DNA of 64,000 bases from Phycisphaerae bacterium (lineage in GTDB: Bacteria; Planctomycetota; Phycisphaerae; UBA1845). The position numbers and the translations under genes are program-made. The notes beneath the pieces were generated by a model, which saw only the letters and a program-made list of their open reading frames with translations, had not been told where the DNA came from and did no database searches. Shown one piece after another: positions 46,201 to 53,900 of this stretch; positions within the stretch are counted from its first letter, which is position 1, and each line of letters starts with the position of its first letter. The stretch spans positions 310,001 to 374,000 of the forward strand of contig JAJDDY010000087.1 in the NCBI GenBank assembly GCA_029260075.1. The letters run 5' to 3'.

Positions 46201-47217
46201 CGCGATGAGGGCGTCGTCATCGTAGAACAATTCTATGGTCGCGGTAGCACCGGGTTCCGAGACTTGAACCGCGAACGCCAGGGCGAACGCCTCGCTGCCG
46301 AACAGCTGGACCCCGGTCGACGACGGCGCGCTAAATGTCATGGTCGGCGGGACAACAAGCGTTTCATCGGGAACCCGGATGATCGGGCCGAAGATGGTCA
46401 CGATACGATCGGACCGACCGCTGATCACGGTCGAGGCGATGGACGAGCCCACGTCGGTGGCGGACAGGCACAACGTATAGTCGCCCGGGTCCAACCCCTC
46501 CGTGGTGAGCGTCGCCGACCCGATACTGCCCGAACCGGCAAGAATAACAGTGCCAAGCTGATCGGGCGCCGCATCGCGCGGCTCGGTGGCGTTCAAGTAA
46601 CACAGACGCCACTGAATGTCGGAAGATGAGCTGTCCGGATCACCGACGTCGAATGAGATGAACACCGACTCGCTCGGCGTGATCTGCAACACGTCGATTG
46701 TTGGCTGAATAAAGAACGGCTCGGGCGGACCCTGAACCTGAATCACACCCGTACCTACCACCTCTAGCGGCGTGCCGTCGGCCAGCATCGTGATCCCAAC
46801 CCGAAAGAAACCCACTCCGGAGATGGTCGGGTCGAAGCTGAAGCGGGTGTTGGGGCCGGTGGGTGGCAGATTGACGGCAACGATGGTTCGATCGCCGATA
46901 ACGCCGGCTCCTGGGCTGGCGTCGGCCACTGGGACCAAGAAACCCGTAATCGACGTGGGCGAGCCCGTGGTTTCGTAGGTGATTGAAATCGCAGGATCCA
47001 ACGCGGACAGGCCGATGGTGCTTGAGACGTTGGTAATGCGACCGGTGATGACCGTGGTTCCACCGCCACCATCCGGAGGCGTGTCCACTGGATCGCCACC
47101 GCCGGTAACGGGCATTGACGGGCAGCCGACGACGAGGCTCAGCGACAGCGAGGCCAAGAGGGCCGCAAAACGGCGACTTCCCCCGAATACGAATCGAACG
47201 CACACATTTGCTGTCAT
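43297..47217 (-). CDS. Large lipoprotein with FG-GAP (integrin-alpha-like) repeats
   Basis: A 1306-aa protein with a lipobox (SLSLSLVVGC) ending near residue 31 and a Gly/Pro/Asp linker. The first half (about 50-560) is beta-rich Ig-like sequence with several TVTV..P domains. The second half holds FG-GAP/VCBS repeats with calcium loops: DLNSDGLDDFVVGS, DVDFDGVDELAFG, DFNGDGLNDFAVGAP, DFNGDGINDLVIGSP, DIDGDGTNDLLVAAP and DVDGDGRADILLGS. This would fold as a seven-blade-type propeller for adhesion or ligand binding at the outer surface. A Cys motif near the end (CSIDDDC) recurs in the neighbouring giant protein. ATG at 47217 starts directly at the signal. Confidence 0.87.
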   Translation of the reverse strand: MTANVCVRFVFGGSRRFAALLASLSLSLVVGCPSMPVTGGGDPVDTPPDGGGGTTVITGRITNVSSTIGLSALDPAISITYETTGSPTSITGFLVPVADASPGAGVIGDRTIVAVNLPPTGPNTRFSFDPTISGVGFFRVGITMLADGTPLEVVGTGVIQVQGPPEPFFIQPTIDVLQITPSESVFISFDVGDPDSSSSDIQWRLCYLNATEPRDAAPDQLGTVILAGSGSIGSATLTTEGLDPGDYTLCLSATDVGSSIASTVISGRSDRIVTIFGPIIRVPDETLVVPPTMTFSAPSSTGVQLFGSEAFALAFAVQVSEPGATATIELFYDDDALIANGFRDIIVENLPGTTTTFPLPTDLPEGVWFIGATVRTIGGSSIPVTVYASGTVEIVRTATVTVTSPNSSLPVAPGSTVAIDWTTNVPPDDAVTVDVFARRQGSTTTTDVSILSGAPVTVKFASFVTDASGQFEIIVRVNLRDGTLIQDAAPQLVRVSSLPPIVWLGSLTGANPSFEGAVFGGVNFEDNAGTAFSSAGDLNSDGLDDFVVGSRFGKPFFLNPSGIGPGEAYVIYGAAGATKVAGEFNLNSVGSTILRGVTLTGIRTVNNSDNTDGLATIAQIPDVDFDGVDELAFGFPHADSSALSASVNTPDIGPLEQAGQFLAGGVVVLSSFNTALAFPDFSVPVINLDVVGRQFSDVTLEPNDINQAVADQFAVQPPDATTDPPTPALCAAGTDSVNDTIIGPSLGFISPLAPPLWSNLGFTVETGTPADGVCATTFNLANCPDRNSPLFSPLLSGNTLEFGLEGGSGFYPIAAFPLEPFGARILGINVGDRFGSSISTSNSRGDDGPGELLISAPKRRAFAFLVPGVDTDIDSAGVAYLANNRNLWEPDFFSGNGSPPPTPHQYMMGFVSHCSADRDTPLGALRITGSSQDNIEHVLGLDDFNGDGLNDFAVGAPSAASSRGRVYIAYRRGVALEGSFVLGKLELAPDDSSRLDGMLLTSSGGFDALGSSLVTGVDFNGDGINDLVIGSPNASGGVGEIIVVFGNSGLVTPKGGTSVQDLLSSRRTADGRPVAARITGNALDPTGRFGFNITNAGDIDGDGTNDLLVAAPNASPRFDPDPLDINDELTEPGLDLDFDGIQDEPSLISSLPTACVGLNGQLENAGLVYVIFGKNRLDQIRVCSTSGKTCSIDDDCTTTETCSGADSTISIDQLGSNQLRGMMVVGKCAGDRLGGGDAGSTTEGGISTKAGRGRSNGLATAGDVDGDGRADILLGSVLADPRRDSNTGVGVQNGGEAYLIYGSVVP

Positions 47218-47695
47218 CGGTTGGTGACTCCGAGTTTTCTGGGCGTGTTTACACAGCGGCCGCACAGAACGGACGTACGGGGTGCTGCCTGGGTCGTGAA
47301 GCCAGTCTTCGAGTACGCGTGTGCGGACGCAATGCGCCGTCCGTGATACGCGGCACGGTCGGAGAGTTATACGCGCGCGCCAAGAGGCCTGTCAACATCT
47401 AACAGGCTGTCCGACATGGCTGGTCTTCTAGTAAGAGGCGGCGCCGACGTGGTCTGACCCGGCACAACAAGGCGAGAGCGTCAATGGATCACCGGCTGGA
47501 AGCTTGTGCGACACATGTTCAACTAGGCTGCTGATATACTGTGTTCGACCAGTCTTCAGAGGCGAGACCGGCACGGCGCGTCCCGGTGGCCGGTCGGGTT
47601 GTACTGCTGTTCTTGGCATTTACAATTTGCAGTTGAGCGGCGACTTACGTTGCCGGTTTGGCGACGCATTGGCCTCTCACGCACCGGCAGGGTGG
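47218..47695. other. Divergent spacer with a degenerate 138-bp element
   Basis: 47403-47530 is a shortened (128 bp) copy of the terminal-inverted-repeat element: CAGGCTGTCCGAC at the left, GTTCAACTAGGCTG at the right, and a diverged ACCGGCT hairpin at 47491-47507. The frame that continues into murD crosses this copy, so those codons are not called. Confidence 0.65.
47403..47530 (+). repeat. Degenerate 138-bp element, copy 4
   Basis: Same ends as the full copies with about 10 bp lost internally and several substitutions. The hairpin right arm is mutated (AGCTTGT). Confidence 0.7.
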
Positions 47696-49144
47696 ATGGG
47701 CCACGATAGTCGCGCTGGCGGGGCGAGCAAACTGCGGCGAACTACTTTGTCTGATTTCACACCACAGCCAATCGATCTCGGAGACGTTTCCTCGGGTGCG
47801 CTCGCCGGCCGGCGCGTGCTCGTCATCGGGCTGGGCCGGTTCGGCGGTGGGCTTGGTGTCACCAAATGGTTGGTCGACGAGGGTGCCCGGGTCACGATCA
47901 CAGATCAGGCGGACGAGGCGTCGCTTGCGGAATCCATCGCGGCGCTGAACGACCCATCGGTGACGCTCCGTCTGGGCGGACATGATCCTGCCGATCTGGA
48001 CGGTATCGAGCTGGCTGTAGTGAACCCGGCTGTCAACAAAGACCGGTCGGAGTTTTTTGGGGAACTCTGCCAAAGGGACATTCCCTGGACCACCGAAATG
48101 AACCTGCTGCTGGGGCGATGTCGCGGCGGGGTCGTTGCGGTTACGGGGACGTATGGCAAGAGCACGACGTGTGCGATGCTCGCCCATGTGCTCGAAACCT
48201 ATCGCAACGATCCGTGTGTGGAGGACGCTGGCTATCGCGACGTTCACCTCGGCGGCAACATCGGTCGATCCCTTCTGCCCGATCTTAGCCACATCGGCCC
48301 CGACGACGTGGTTGTTCTTGAGATATCCAACGCGCAGCTTGAAGACCTGCCGCGCATTGACTGGCGACCGCGCATCGCGATGATCACCAACCTGTCCCCG
48401 CACCATCTTGATCGCTACAACAGCTACGCCGAATACGTCCAAACCAAGATCAACATACTCGGTCAGCCAGCCACGACGGAACGGTTGATCGCCGGTCCGC
48501 TTGACGAGGAGGCTGAGCGCCTTGTCACTCAACGTCTCGTGGAAACGACGGTGAAGCGCATCGCGGTCGCGTCGGTCGACGAACCGATCGAGTTATGTAT
48601 TCCCGGTGTTCACCATCAGCAGAACGCGGCGTGTGTCCTGACGGTGTGCGCACAACTCGGCCTGCGGCTGGACGCAGTCCGCCGGGCGCTGTCGACGTTT
48701 CGCGGGTTACCCCATCGCCTCGAACTTGTCCGCATGCTGGACGGCGTATCGTATTACGATGACGCCAAGTCCACGTCTCCCTCGGCCGTGCTCACCTCCT
48801 TGTCCTCGCTCGATCGACCGATTGTGGCCATTGTGGGCGGCCAGCGAAAGAATGTACCGCTCGATGCCCTGGGTGCATCATTATTGAAATCTTGTCGAGA
48901 GGTGATCTGTATTGGTGAATCCGGTCCGGACGTTGCGCGGGCTATGTCGGGAGCGTTGGTATACGATACCGCGTGCGTGGTGACAGAGGCGGAGGGGCTT
49001 GAAGAGGCTGTGGTTCTTGCGCGCGAACGTGCGCGGCCGGGTGATGTGGTGTTGTTTTCCTCGGGCGCGCCGAGCTTCGATCGGTATGCCAATTTCGTGG
49101 AACGCGGCAAACACTTCGTGCGGCTGGTTCATGGTTTGGAGTAG
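47696..49144 (+). CDS. murD: UDP-N-acetylmuramoylalanine--D-glutamate ligase
   Basis: A 482-aa Mur ligase that adds D-glutamate to UDP-MurNAc-L-Ala in the cytoplasm. All three domains are present: Rossmann-like VLVIGLGRFGGGLGV (about 37-51), ATP loop VTGTYGKSTTCAML, NLSPHHLDRYNSYAEYVQTK, STFRGLPHRLELV and DDAKSTSPSAVL. The C-terminal FSSGAPSFDRYANFVERGKHF is the MurD signature. It lies outside a dcw cluster. ATG at 47696 is chosen because upstream codons lie in a repeat; a TTG at 47747 (LSDFTPQ) is also possible. It contrasts with the truncated MurD-like module at 24918-26783. Confidence 0.92.
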   Translation: MGHDSRAGGASKLRRTTLSDFTPQPIDLGDVSSGALAGRRVLVIGLGRFGGGLGVTKWLVDEGARVTITDQADEASLAESIAALNDPSVTLRLGGHDPADLDGIELAVVNPAVNKDRSEFFGELCQRDIPWTTEMNLLLGRCRGGVVAVTGTYGKSTTCAMLAHVLETYRNDPCVEDAGYRDVHLGGNIGRSLLPDLSHIGPDDVVVLEISNAQLEDLPRIDWRPRIAMITNLSPHHLDRYNSYAEYVQTKINILGQPATTERLIAGPLDEEAERLVTQRLVETTVKRIAVASVDEPIELCIPGVHHQQNAACVLTVCAQLGLRLDAVRRALSTFRGLPHRLELVRMLDGVSYYDDAKSTSPSAVLTSLSSLDRPIVAIVGGQRKNVPLDALGASLLKSCREVICIGESGPDVARAMSGALVYDTACVVTEAEGLEEAVVLARERARPGDVVLFSSGAPSFDRYANFVERGKHFVRLVHGLE

Positions 49145-49412
49145 GCTTTCGTCGGTAGTCGATTGAGGGAGTTGGTGACTGTGGGTGAGCGCGTAATGAA
49201 AACATGCCGGACGAACTGTCCGTGATTGTGGGCGCGAGCAAGGATGCACGCGGCGGCAGATTTGCGCACCGGTCGGTGCGGCGAAGAGTTAATGGATCAC
49301 CGGCTGGAAGCTGGTGCCACACAAGAAGGTCGATGAGTGCAAGACCACGCACGAACGCCAGACTCTACCGCCCTAGGTCCCTTCATCCCTTTCACAAACG
49401 GAGCTTCTTGAG
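49145..49412. repeat. Spacer with an ACCGGCT hairpin variant
   Basis: Hairpin at 49299-49315 has right arm AGCTGGT (one wobble pair). No gene is visible. Confidence 0.6.
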
Positions 49413-49967
49413 ATGCCAACGTACATATCTTTGCTTCGTGGGATCAACGTCGGCGGTCATCGAAAGATCCGCATGGCTGATCTCCGAACCGCGTATGAGT
49501 CGCTCGACATGGCCAACGTTGCTTCCTACGTGCAAAGCGGAAATGTTGTATTCGACTGCAAGATACGCAGCGCATCCAAGGTTGCGGAGTCGATCGAACG
49601 ACTGATTGAAGATCAGTTCGGTCACGATGTAGCCGTACTGGTTCGGACACCCAACGACTTCGGGCGCCTCATCGAGGGCAATCCCTTTTCGGTACAGGCA
49701 AAGAAGGACCCGACGAAGGTCAGCCTGATGTTTCTGGCGGCGCGTCCGTCGGCATCGTTGCTGTCCGGGCTTGATGACGTCGAGACGCGCGACGATGAAT
49801 TCATCGTCGGCACCACGCATATCTATTTGCACTACCCTAACGGGTGCGCAAGAACGAAGCTCAATAACACCTTCTTCGAGCGCCGACTCAAGATGCCCAC
49901 GACGACGCGAAACTGGAAGACGGTCGAAGCCCTTTACGAGATTGGCATGGGCTCTACGCGGTCGTAG
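49413..49967 (+). CDS. DUF1697 family protein
   Basis: A 184-aa soluble protein. MPTYISLLRGINVGGHRKIRMADLR, then NVASYVQSGNVVFD and VLVRTPNDFGRLIEGNPF, are the conserved DUF1697 blocks. ARTKLNNTFFERRLKMPTTTRNWKTVEALYEI ends it as usual. The function of the family is unknown. GGAG lies about 8 nt before the ATG. It appears monocistronic. Confidence 0.93.
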   Translation: MPTYISLLRGINVGGHRKIRMADLRTAYESLDMANVASYVQSGNVVFDCKIRSASKVAESIERLIEDQFGHDVAVLVRTPNDFGRLIEGNPFSVQAKKDPTKVSLMFLAARPSASLLSGLDDVETRDDEFIVGTTHIYLHYPNGCARTKLNNTFFERRLKMPTTTRNWKTVEALYEIGMGSTRS

Positions 49968-50424
49968 CGGGGTGCTGAACTGAGGGCTGTGTGGCGCGAC
50001 GGCGGGAAGTGATTTGCTCAAGCGGGGTGCGCGAAAAGATTCACGCACGGTCGGATTCGCGGGGGCGGGGATAGGGATGAAGAATTGATGGATCACCGGC
50101 TGGAAGCCGGTGCCACACAAGAATCGCAACTGGAAGCCGGTGCCACACAGGAATCGCAACTGGAAGCCGGTGCTTCACGAACATCGCAACTGGAAGCGGG
50201 TGCCGCACCGACATCGTGGCGGGAATGCTACAGCCCCGCAAACTTCGCGGCTGGGGTCGGGTGCCACACAAGAATCGCGGTTGTCGCAGGCGGAGTCTCC
50301 GCTTTGTACGATGTTGTCGCGTGGGCGCGAAACGTTGGGTTGCGCCTTGTCTTTCTCCGACAAATGTAGTAGACTTTCTACGACGGTCGTAGTAGATTGC
50401 GGACCGATCGGTTGGGAATAATCC
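49968..50424 (+). repeat. Repeat-rich spacer before blaI, including a 30-bp tandem array
   Basis: A weak AGGA-type hairpin (50026-50049, loop AAGA), an ACCGGCT hairpin (50095-50111), then about four 30-bp units at 50097-50216, each starting CAACTGGAAGC.GGTGC. The units are diverging copies of the right part of the ACCGGCT repeat. The 94-codon frame across it only translates the repeat. The BlaI operator lies at 50366-50392. Confidence 0.8.
50347..50392 (+). promoter_or_regulatory. Promoter and likely operator of blaI
   Basis: TTGTCT (50347-50352) and TAGACT (50370-50375) with a 17-nt spacer are promoter-like. Over the start site lies a perfect 15-bp palindrome CTACGAC-G-GTCGTAG (50378-50392), and GTAGTAGA occurs as a direct repeat at 50366 and 50389. 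BlaI/MecI repressors bind TACA/TGTA-type dyads over their own promoters, so autorepression is likely. Confidence 0.6.
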
Positions 50425-50835
50425 ATGGCAGACAAACAATACGAACTTGGCGACGCCGAACTTGAGGTGCTCAAGGTGCTTTGGGAGCGGGGTGCGTCAA
50501 CGGTTCGCGATGTGTTGCAGGCGCTTCACGATCAGGGGCGTAATCAGGCCTACACGACGGTGCAGACGTTGCTAACGCGTCTGGAGGCCAAGAGCTTCGT
50601 ACGCAGCGACAAGTCTGAATTTGCATTCGTCTATCGCGCCCGTCTCACACGAGACCGGGTCACGCGGTCGCGATTGAAGACGCTTGTGGCGCAGTTGTAC
50701 GACGGAGCCGCCGGTCCGCTGGTGCTGCAGTTGGTGCGCATGGAGCAGTTTACGACGGACGAAATCGACGAACTGCATCAGCTTATCGACCGGCTAGATA
50801 GCGAAGCGGATACGAAGAATCAAGAGCCTCGCTGA
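50425..50835 (+). CDS. BlaI/MecI/CopY-family transcriptional repressor
   Basis: A 136-aa winged-helix repressor. LGDAELEVLKVLWERGASTVRDVLQAL, AYTTVQTLLTRLEAKSFVRSDKSEFAFVYRARL and the C-terminal dimerisation helices are typical. In BlaI systems a membrane M56 protease senses a ligand and triggers repressor cleavage. The M56 gene follows 137 nt downstream. What the pair controls here is unknown; no beta-lactamase gene is in the window. Confidence 0.93.
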   Translation: MADKQYELGDAELEVLKVLWERGASTVRDVLQALHDQGRNQAYTTVQTLLTRLEAKSFVRSDKSEFAFVYRARLTRDRVTRSRLKTLVAQLYDGAAGPLVLQLVRMEQFTTDEIDELHQLIDRLDSEADTKNQEPR

Positions 50836-50972
50836 GGGCGAGTAATGTAACACCAATGTCATCGGGCGTTTGACCGGTGCATTACCTTTGTTGTTGGCGT
50901 GTACAACACTCGGCGTGTCGTTACGCCCATCGACTTCGAAGGGAACGCACAACCATTGTGGAGTGGGTTTGG
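50836..50972. other. Short spacer between blaI and the M56 gene
   Basis: No clear promoter. The M56 reading frame is open from 50877, but the residues before ATG 50973 do not look like a membrane-protein N-terminus. Confidence 0.4.
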
Positions 50973-53900
50973 ATGGGGACTTGGGTGAACATTCCAATGA
51001 CGCTGCTTTGGCAGCACGCCCTGGCGGCCATCCCCCTTGTCTTGATTGTATGGGCGGCGACGAAGTGGCTTCCCTGTAGACCGGCTACCCGTCACACGCT
51101 TTGGCTCATGGCGCTTCTTTGGTTAATCGCTGCGCCCTTCCTGCCTCAATCTCCAGGCCTATTCATAACGGCCACGACGCCTGCGGTTACTGAAGACGCC
51201 GGGGCCGTGTTTGAACCAAAGCAAGCGGCTACGCCGATCAACGCATCGAGAACTGATGCGATCAAGCCTGATCCCTACATGGCTGCCAGCGCCCGCCCAA
51301 CGTCAACTGACATAGCGCTCCCGGAACCGTTCCTTGGTCGGCGCTCAAATTCTTCGCGGAGGTCAGCGGCTCGGACCCTAGACGACTTGGTTCTGGGCGC
51401 GGGATCGGGGACGTCCAATGAGCTCGCCCGGACGACTCGGTCCTACGGGCCGCTGACCACTTTACGGCGCTCAAATCCTGACGCTAGTGAAGGTTGCACG
51501 GTACATGTCGGACCGTGTCCGTTGCTGTGCCCGGACAACAACGTGACGGAGGCGAAGGCCGAAAACCGAGAGTCCACGGTCGAGACTCGCAACAACCCTG
51601 CGGACGGTTGGCGTCGCGGGGCAGCGCGTGACGTAAGAGAAGCCGAGTGGGGCACGCCCAGTCGTCTGTTGAACAAGTCTGATACTTTGGTGCGTCGCAG
51701 GTCGCCTGTCCGTGACAATTGGCTACCCCGCGTCAGAAGAAAGAAGACGCCGATGGATCACGGGCGGGAAGCCCGTACCACACTTCTTCAGCGCGCAGAT
51801 AAGGGAACGCTTCCGCACGGGCAAGCCGAACCGACCGCGATTCCGGAGCACGTTGATCTCGTCGCAACCGACGCCAAGTCGAAACCATCGCCGGCTGTGA
51901 TGTTTGGCGATGAGTTAGCCATGCCCTTTGGCGTGGGCTCGACGGCCGTCACAAGCGACGGGGCCGCGGCGCCCTCCGCCGTCTCCTCGCCGGGCGTTGT
52001 ACAAAAGTGGACGATGGGTCTGTTTGCCATTCGGGACGCCATTGCTCAACTGCCTACGATTCCGCCGTCGGTTTGGTTTGGCGGAGCTGTCCTCTTGCTC
52101 CTTGTGGCTTTGATCCGCCTAGTGCATTCACGAGCAATTCTACGAGGTGCTGTTCCCGCGCCGAAGTCGGTGGCGCGAAGTGTTGAACGAGCGGCCCGGA
52201 AGATCGGTCTTCGTCGCGTGCCTGTGACACTAATGATCGATCGTCGCATTTCACCGATGGTGTGGTGCGGTCGCCGGGTTCATTTGGTTCTTCCGATGCG
52301 TCTGTGGGCGCAACTGGACGACGTAGGTCGTCGTGCGGTGATCTATCACGAGTTGGCGCACATTCGCCGGCGCGACCATTGGGTGTCGTGGTTGGAGATG
52401 TCGGTGGGTGTTCTTTATTGGTGGTATCCATTGGTCTGGTGGATTCGCAGTCGGATCGACGCTGAGGCGGAAGACTGTTGTGACGCCTGGGTGACTTCGA
52501 TTGATCCGGGCAATCGGCGGGCGTATGCGAAGGCGCTGCTGCAGACCAAACAGTACGTTTCGAGCACGCTGAGCGTGCAAGGTGAACATCGTATGCCCAT
52601 TGGGGGCATTGGCGCAACGACCGGGCGAGCGGATCGATTTGCAAGGAGAATTTCGATGGTGATGACGAAGAGTGTGCAGCCGAGTCTTTCGGCCCCCGGT
52701 GTGGCGCTGGCGGTGTTGGTGGCGTGCGCTGGATGGTTGGCTACGCCGGGCGATGCCCGGGCGCTGGGTGGTTCGTGCCCACCGGATGTTGCGGATGCGA
52801 AAGTGGTTGTGGCGACGGCGGACGGATCGTCCGCGGTCCAGGTATCGGCGCCATGCAAATCTTGCCGATCCGACAAACCCTGCGCGGACTGTTCGAAGAG
52901 CGTGAAAGCATCCACCGTGAGGACCGTAGGATGTGGTAAGTGTTCGGACTGCAAGAAGGGTACGAGCACCGTATCACGCAGATTCCCTGTCTATGACAAC
53001 GTCGTGCTCGCTGGATGTGGAGACTGTTCTGACTGTGGCCAGGGGAAGTGCGGCAAATGCCCGAAGTGCGCTGCGCATCGCCAGGTCAAGTCCGGCGGAT
53101 GCGCCAAGTGTGCAGAGGGTCGTGTACGTGGGTTTCTTGGCCAGTACAGGACGAAGTGCGAGAAGTGTTCCGGGGCCGAACCCTGCGAGAAGTGCCTACT
53201 CACGATGGGTGCGCCGCGTGTGGGGCCACTCTACACCGTACAACCCAGAGGCTTCCTCGGTCGCGAGCCGTTCGCCCTTGCCACCGAGCCGTCCATGCTT
53301 TGGGCGCTTGCGCGTGGGGACGACGATGGCGACGATGATGTGGAGGATCGGCTGGCCGATCTTGAAAAGAAACTCGATCGCCTGGGTCGGCAGCTTGATC
53401 ACCTTGGCCGCGCGCTTGATCGCGGTCCGGGTCGAGACAGGGGGCACGTAGCGAGGGCGCCACGCGCCCCACGCGCCCCACGCGCACCAAGAGCGCCGCG
53501 CGCACCGAGGGCTCCGGAAGCCCATGGATCGCACAGAAGTCATGAGCACGGCGAGCTTCATGGACACGCCGAGCGTCATGCTCCCGATGCCGAGCGCGAA
53601 CGTGGTGAGCGGCGTGAGCGAAGCCACGCCCGTCGAAGTCGCCCCCCCGTCGACGACGGTGAGGTCATCGTGCGTTCGTATGAGCTTCCCAACGGCCAGC
53701 GAAAGATGCTGACCGAGTTGATGGTTCGCCCTGACGTGCCGATTTTGGTGAGTCCGACGTCTGATGGCATCGATGTGCATGCTACGCCGGCGAACCAGAA
53801 AATCTTCCGAGCGTTCGTTCGAATGATCCAACCCGACGCCGACGGCCGGTCGGACGCCGCGCCCAAGCAAGGCAAGCATAAGAAGAAGAAAAAGCGGCGT

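Noticed and set aside
47504-47695. N-terminal extension of murD
   Set aside because: The first codons lie in the degenerate 138-bp element and add residues not found in MurD proteins.
50097-50216. Possible CRISPR array (regular 30-bp units)
   Set aside because: Units are directly adjacent with no unique spacers, diverge progressively, and no cas genes are near. It is a minisatellite from the ACCGGCT repeat.
50085-50369. 94-codon open frame upstream of blaI
   Set aside because: It translates the repeat array (LEAGAT... units) and then the blaI promoter region. No independent coding signal.
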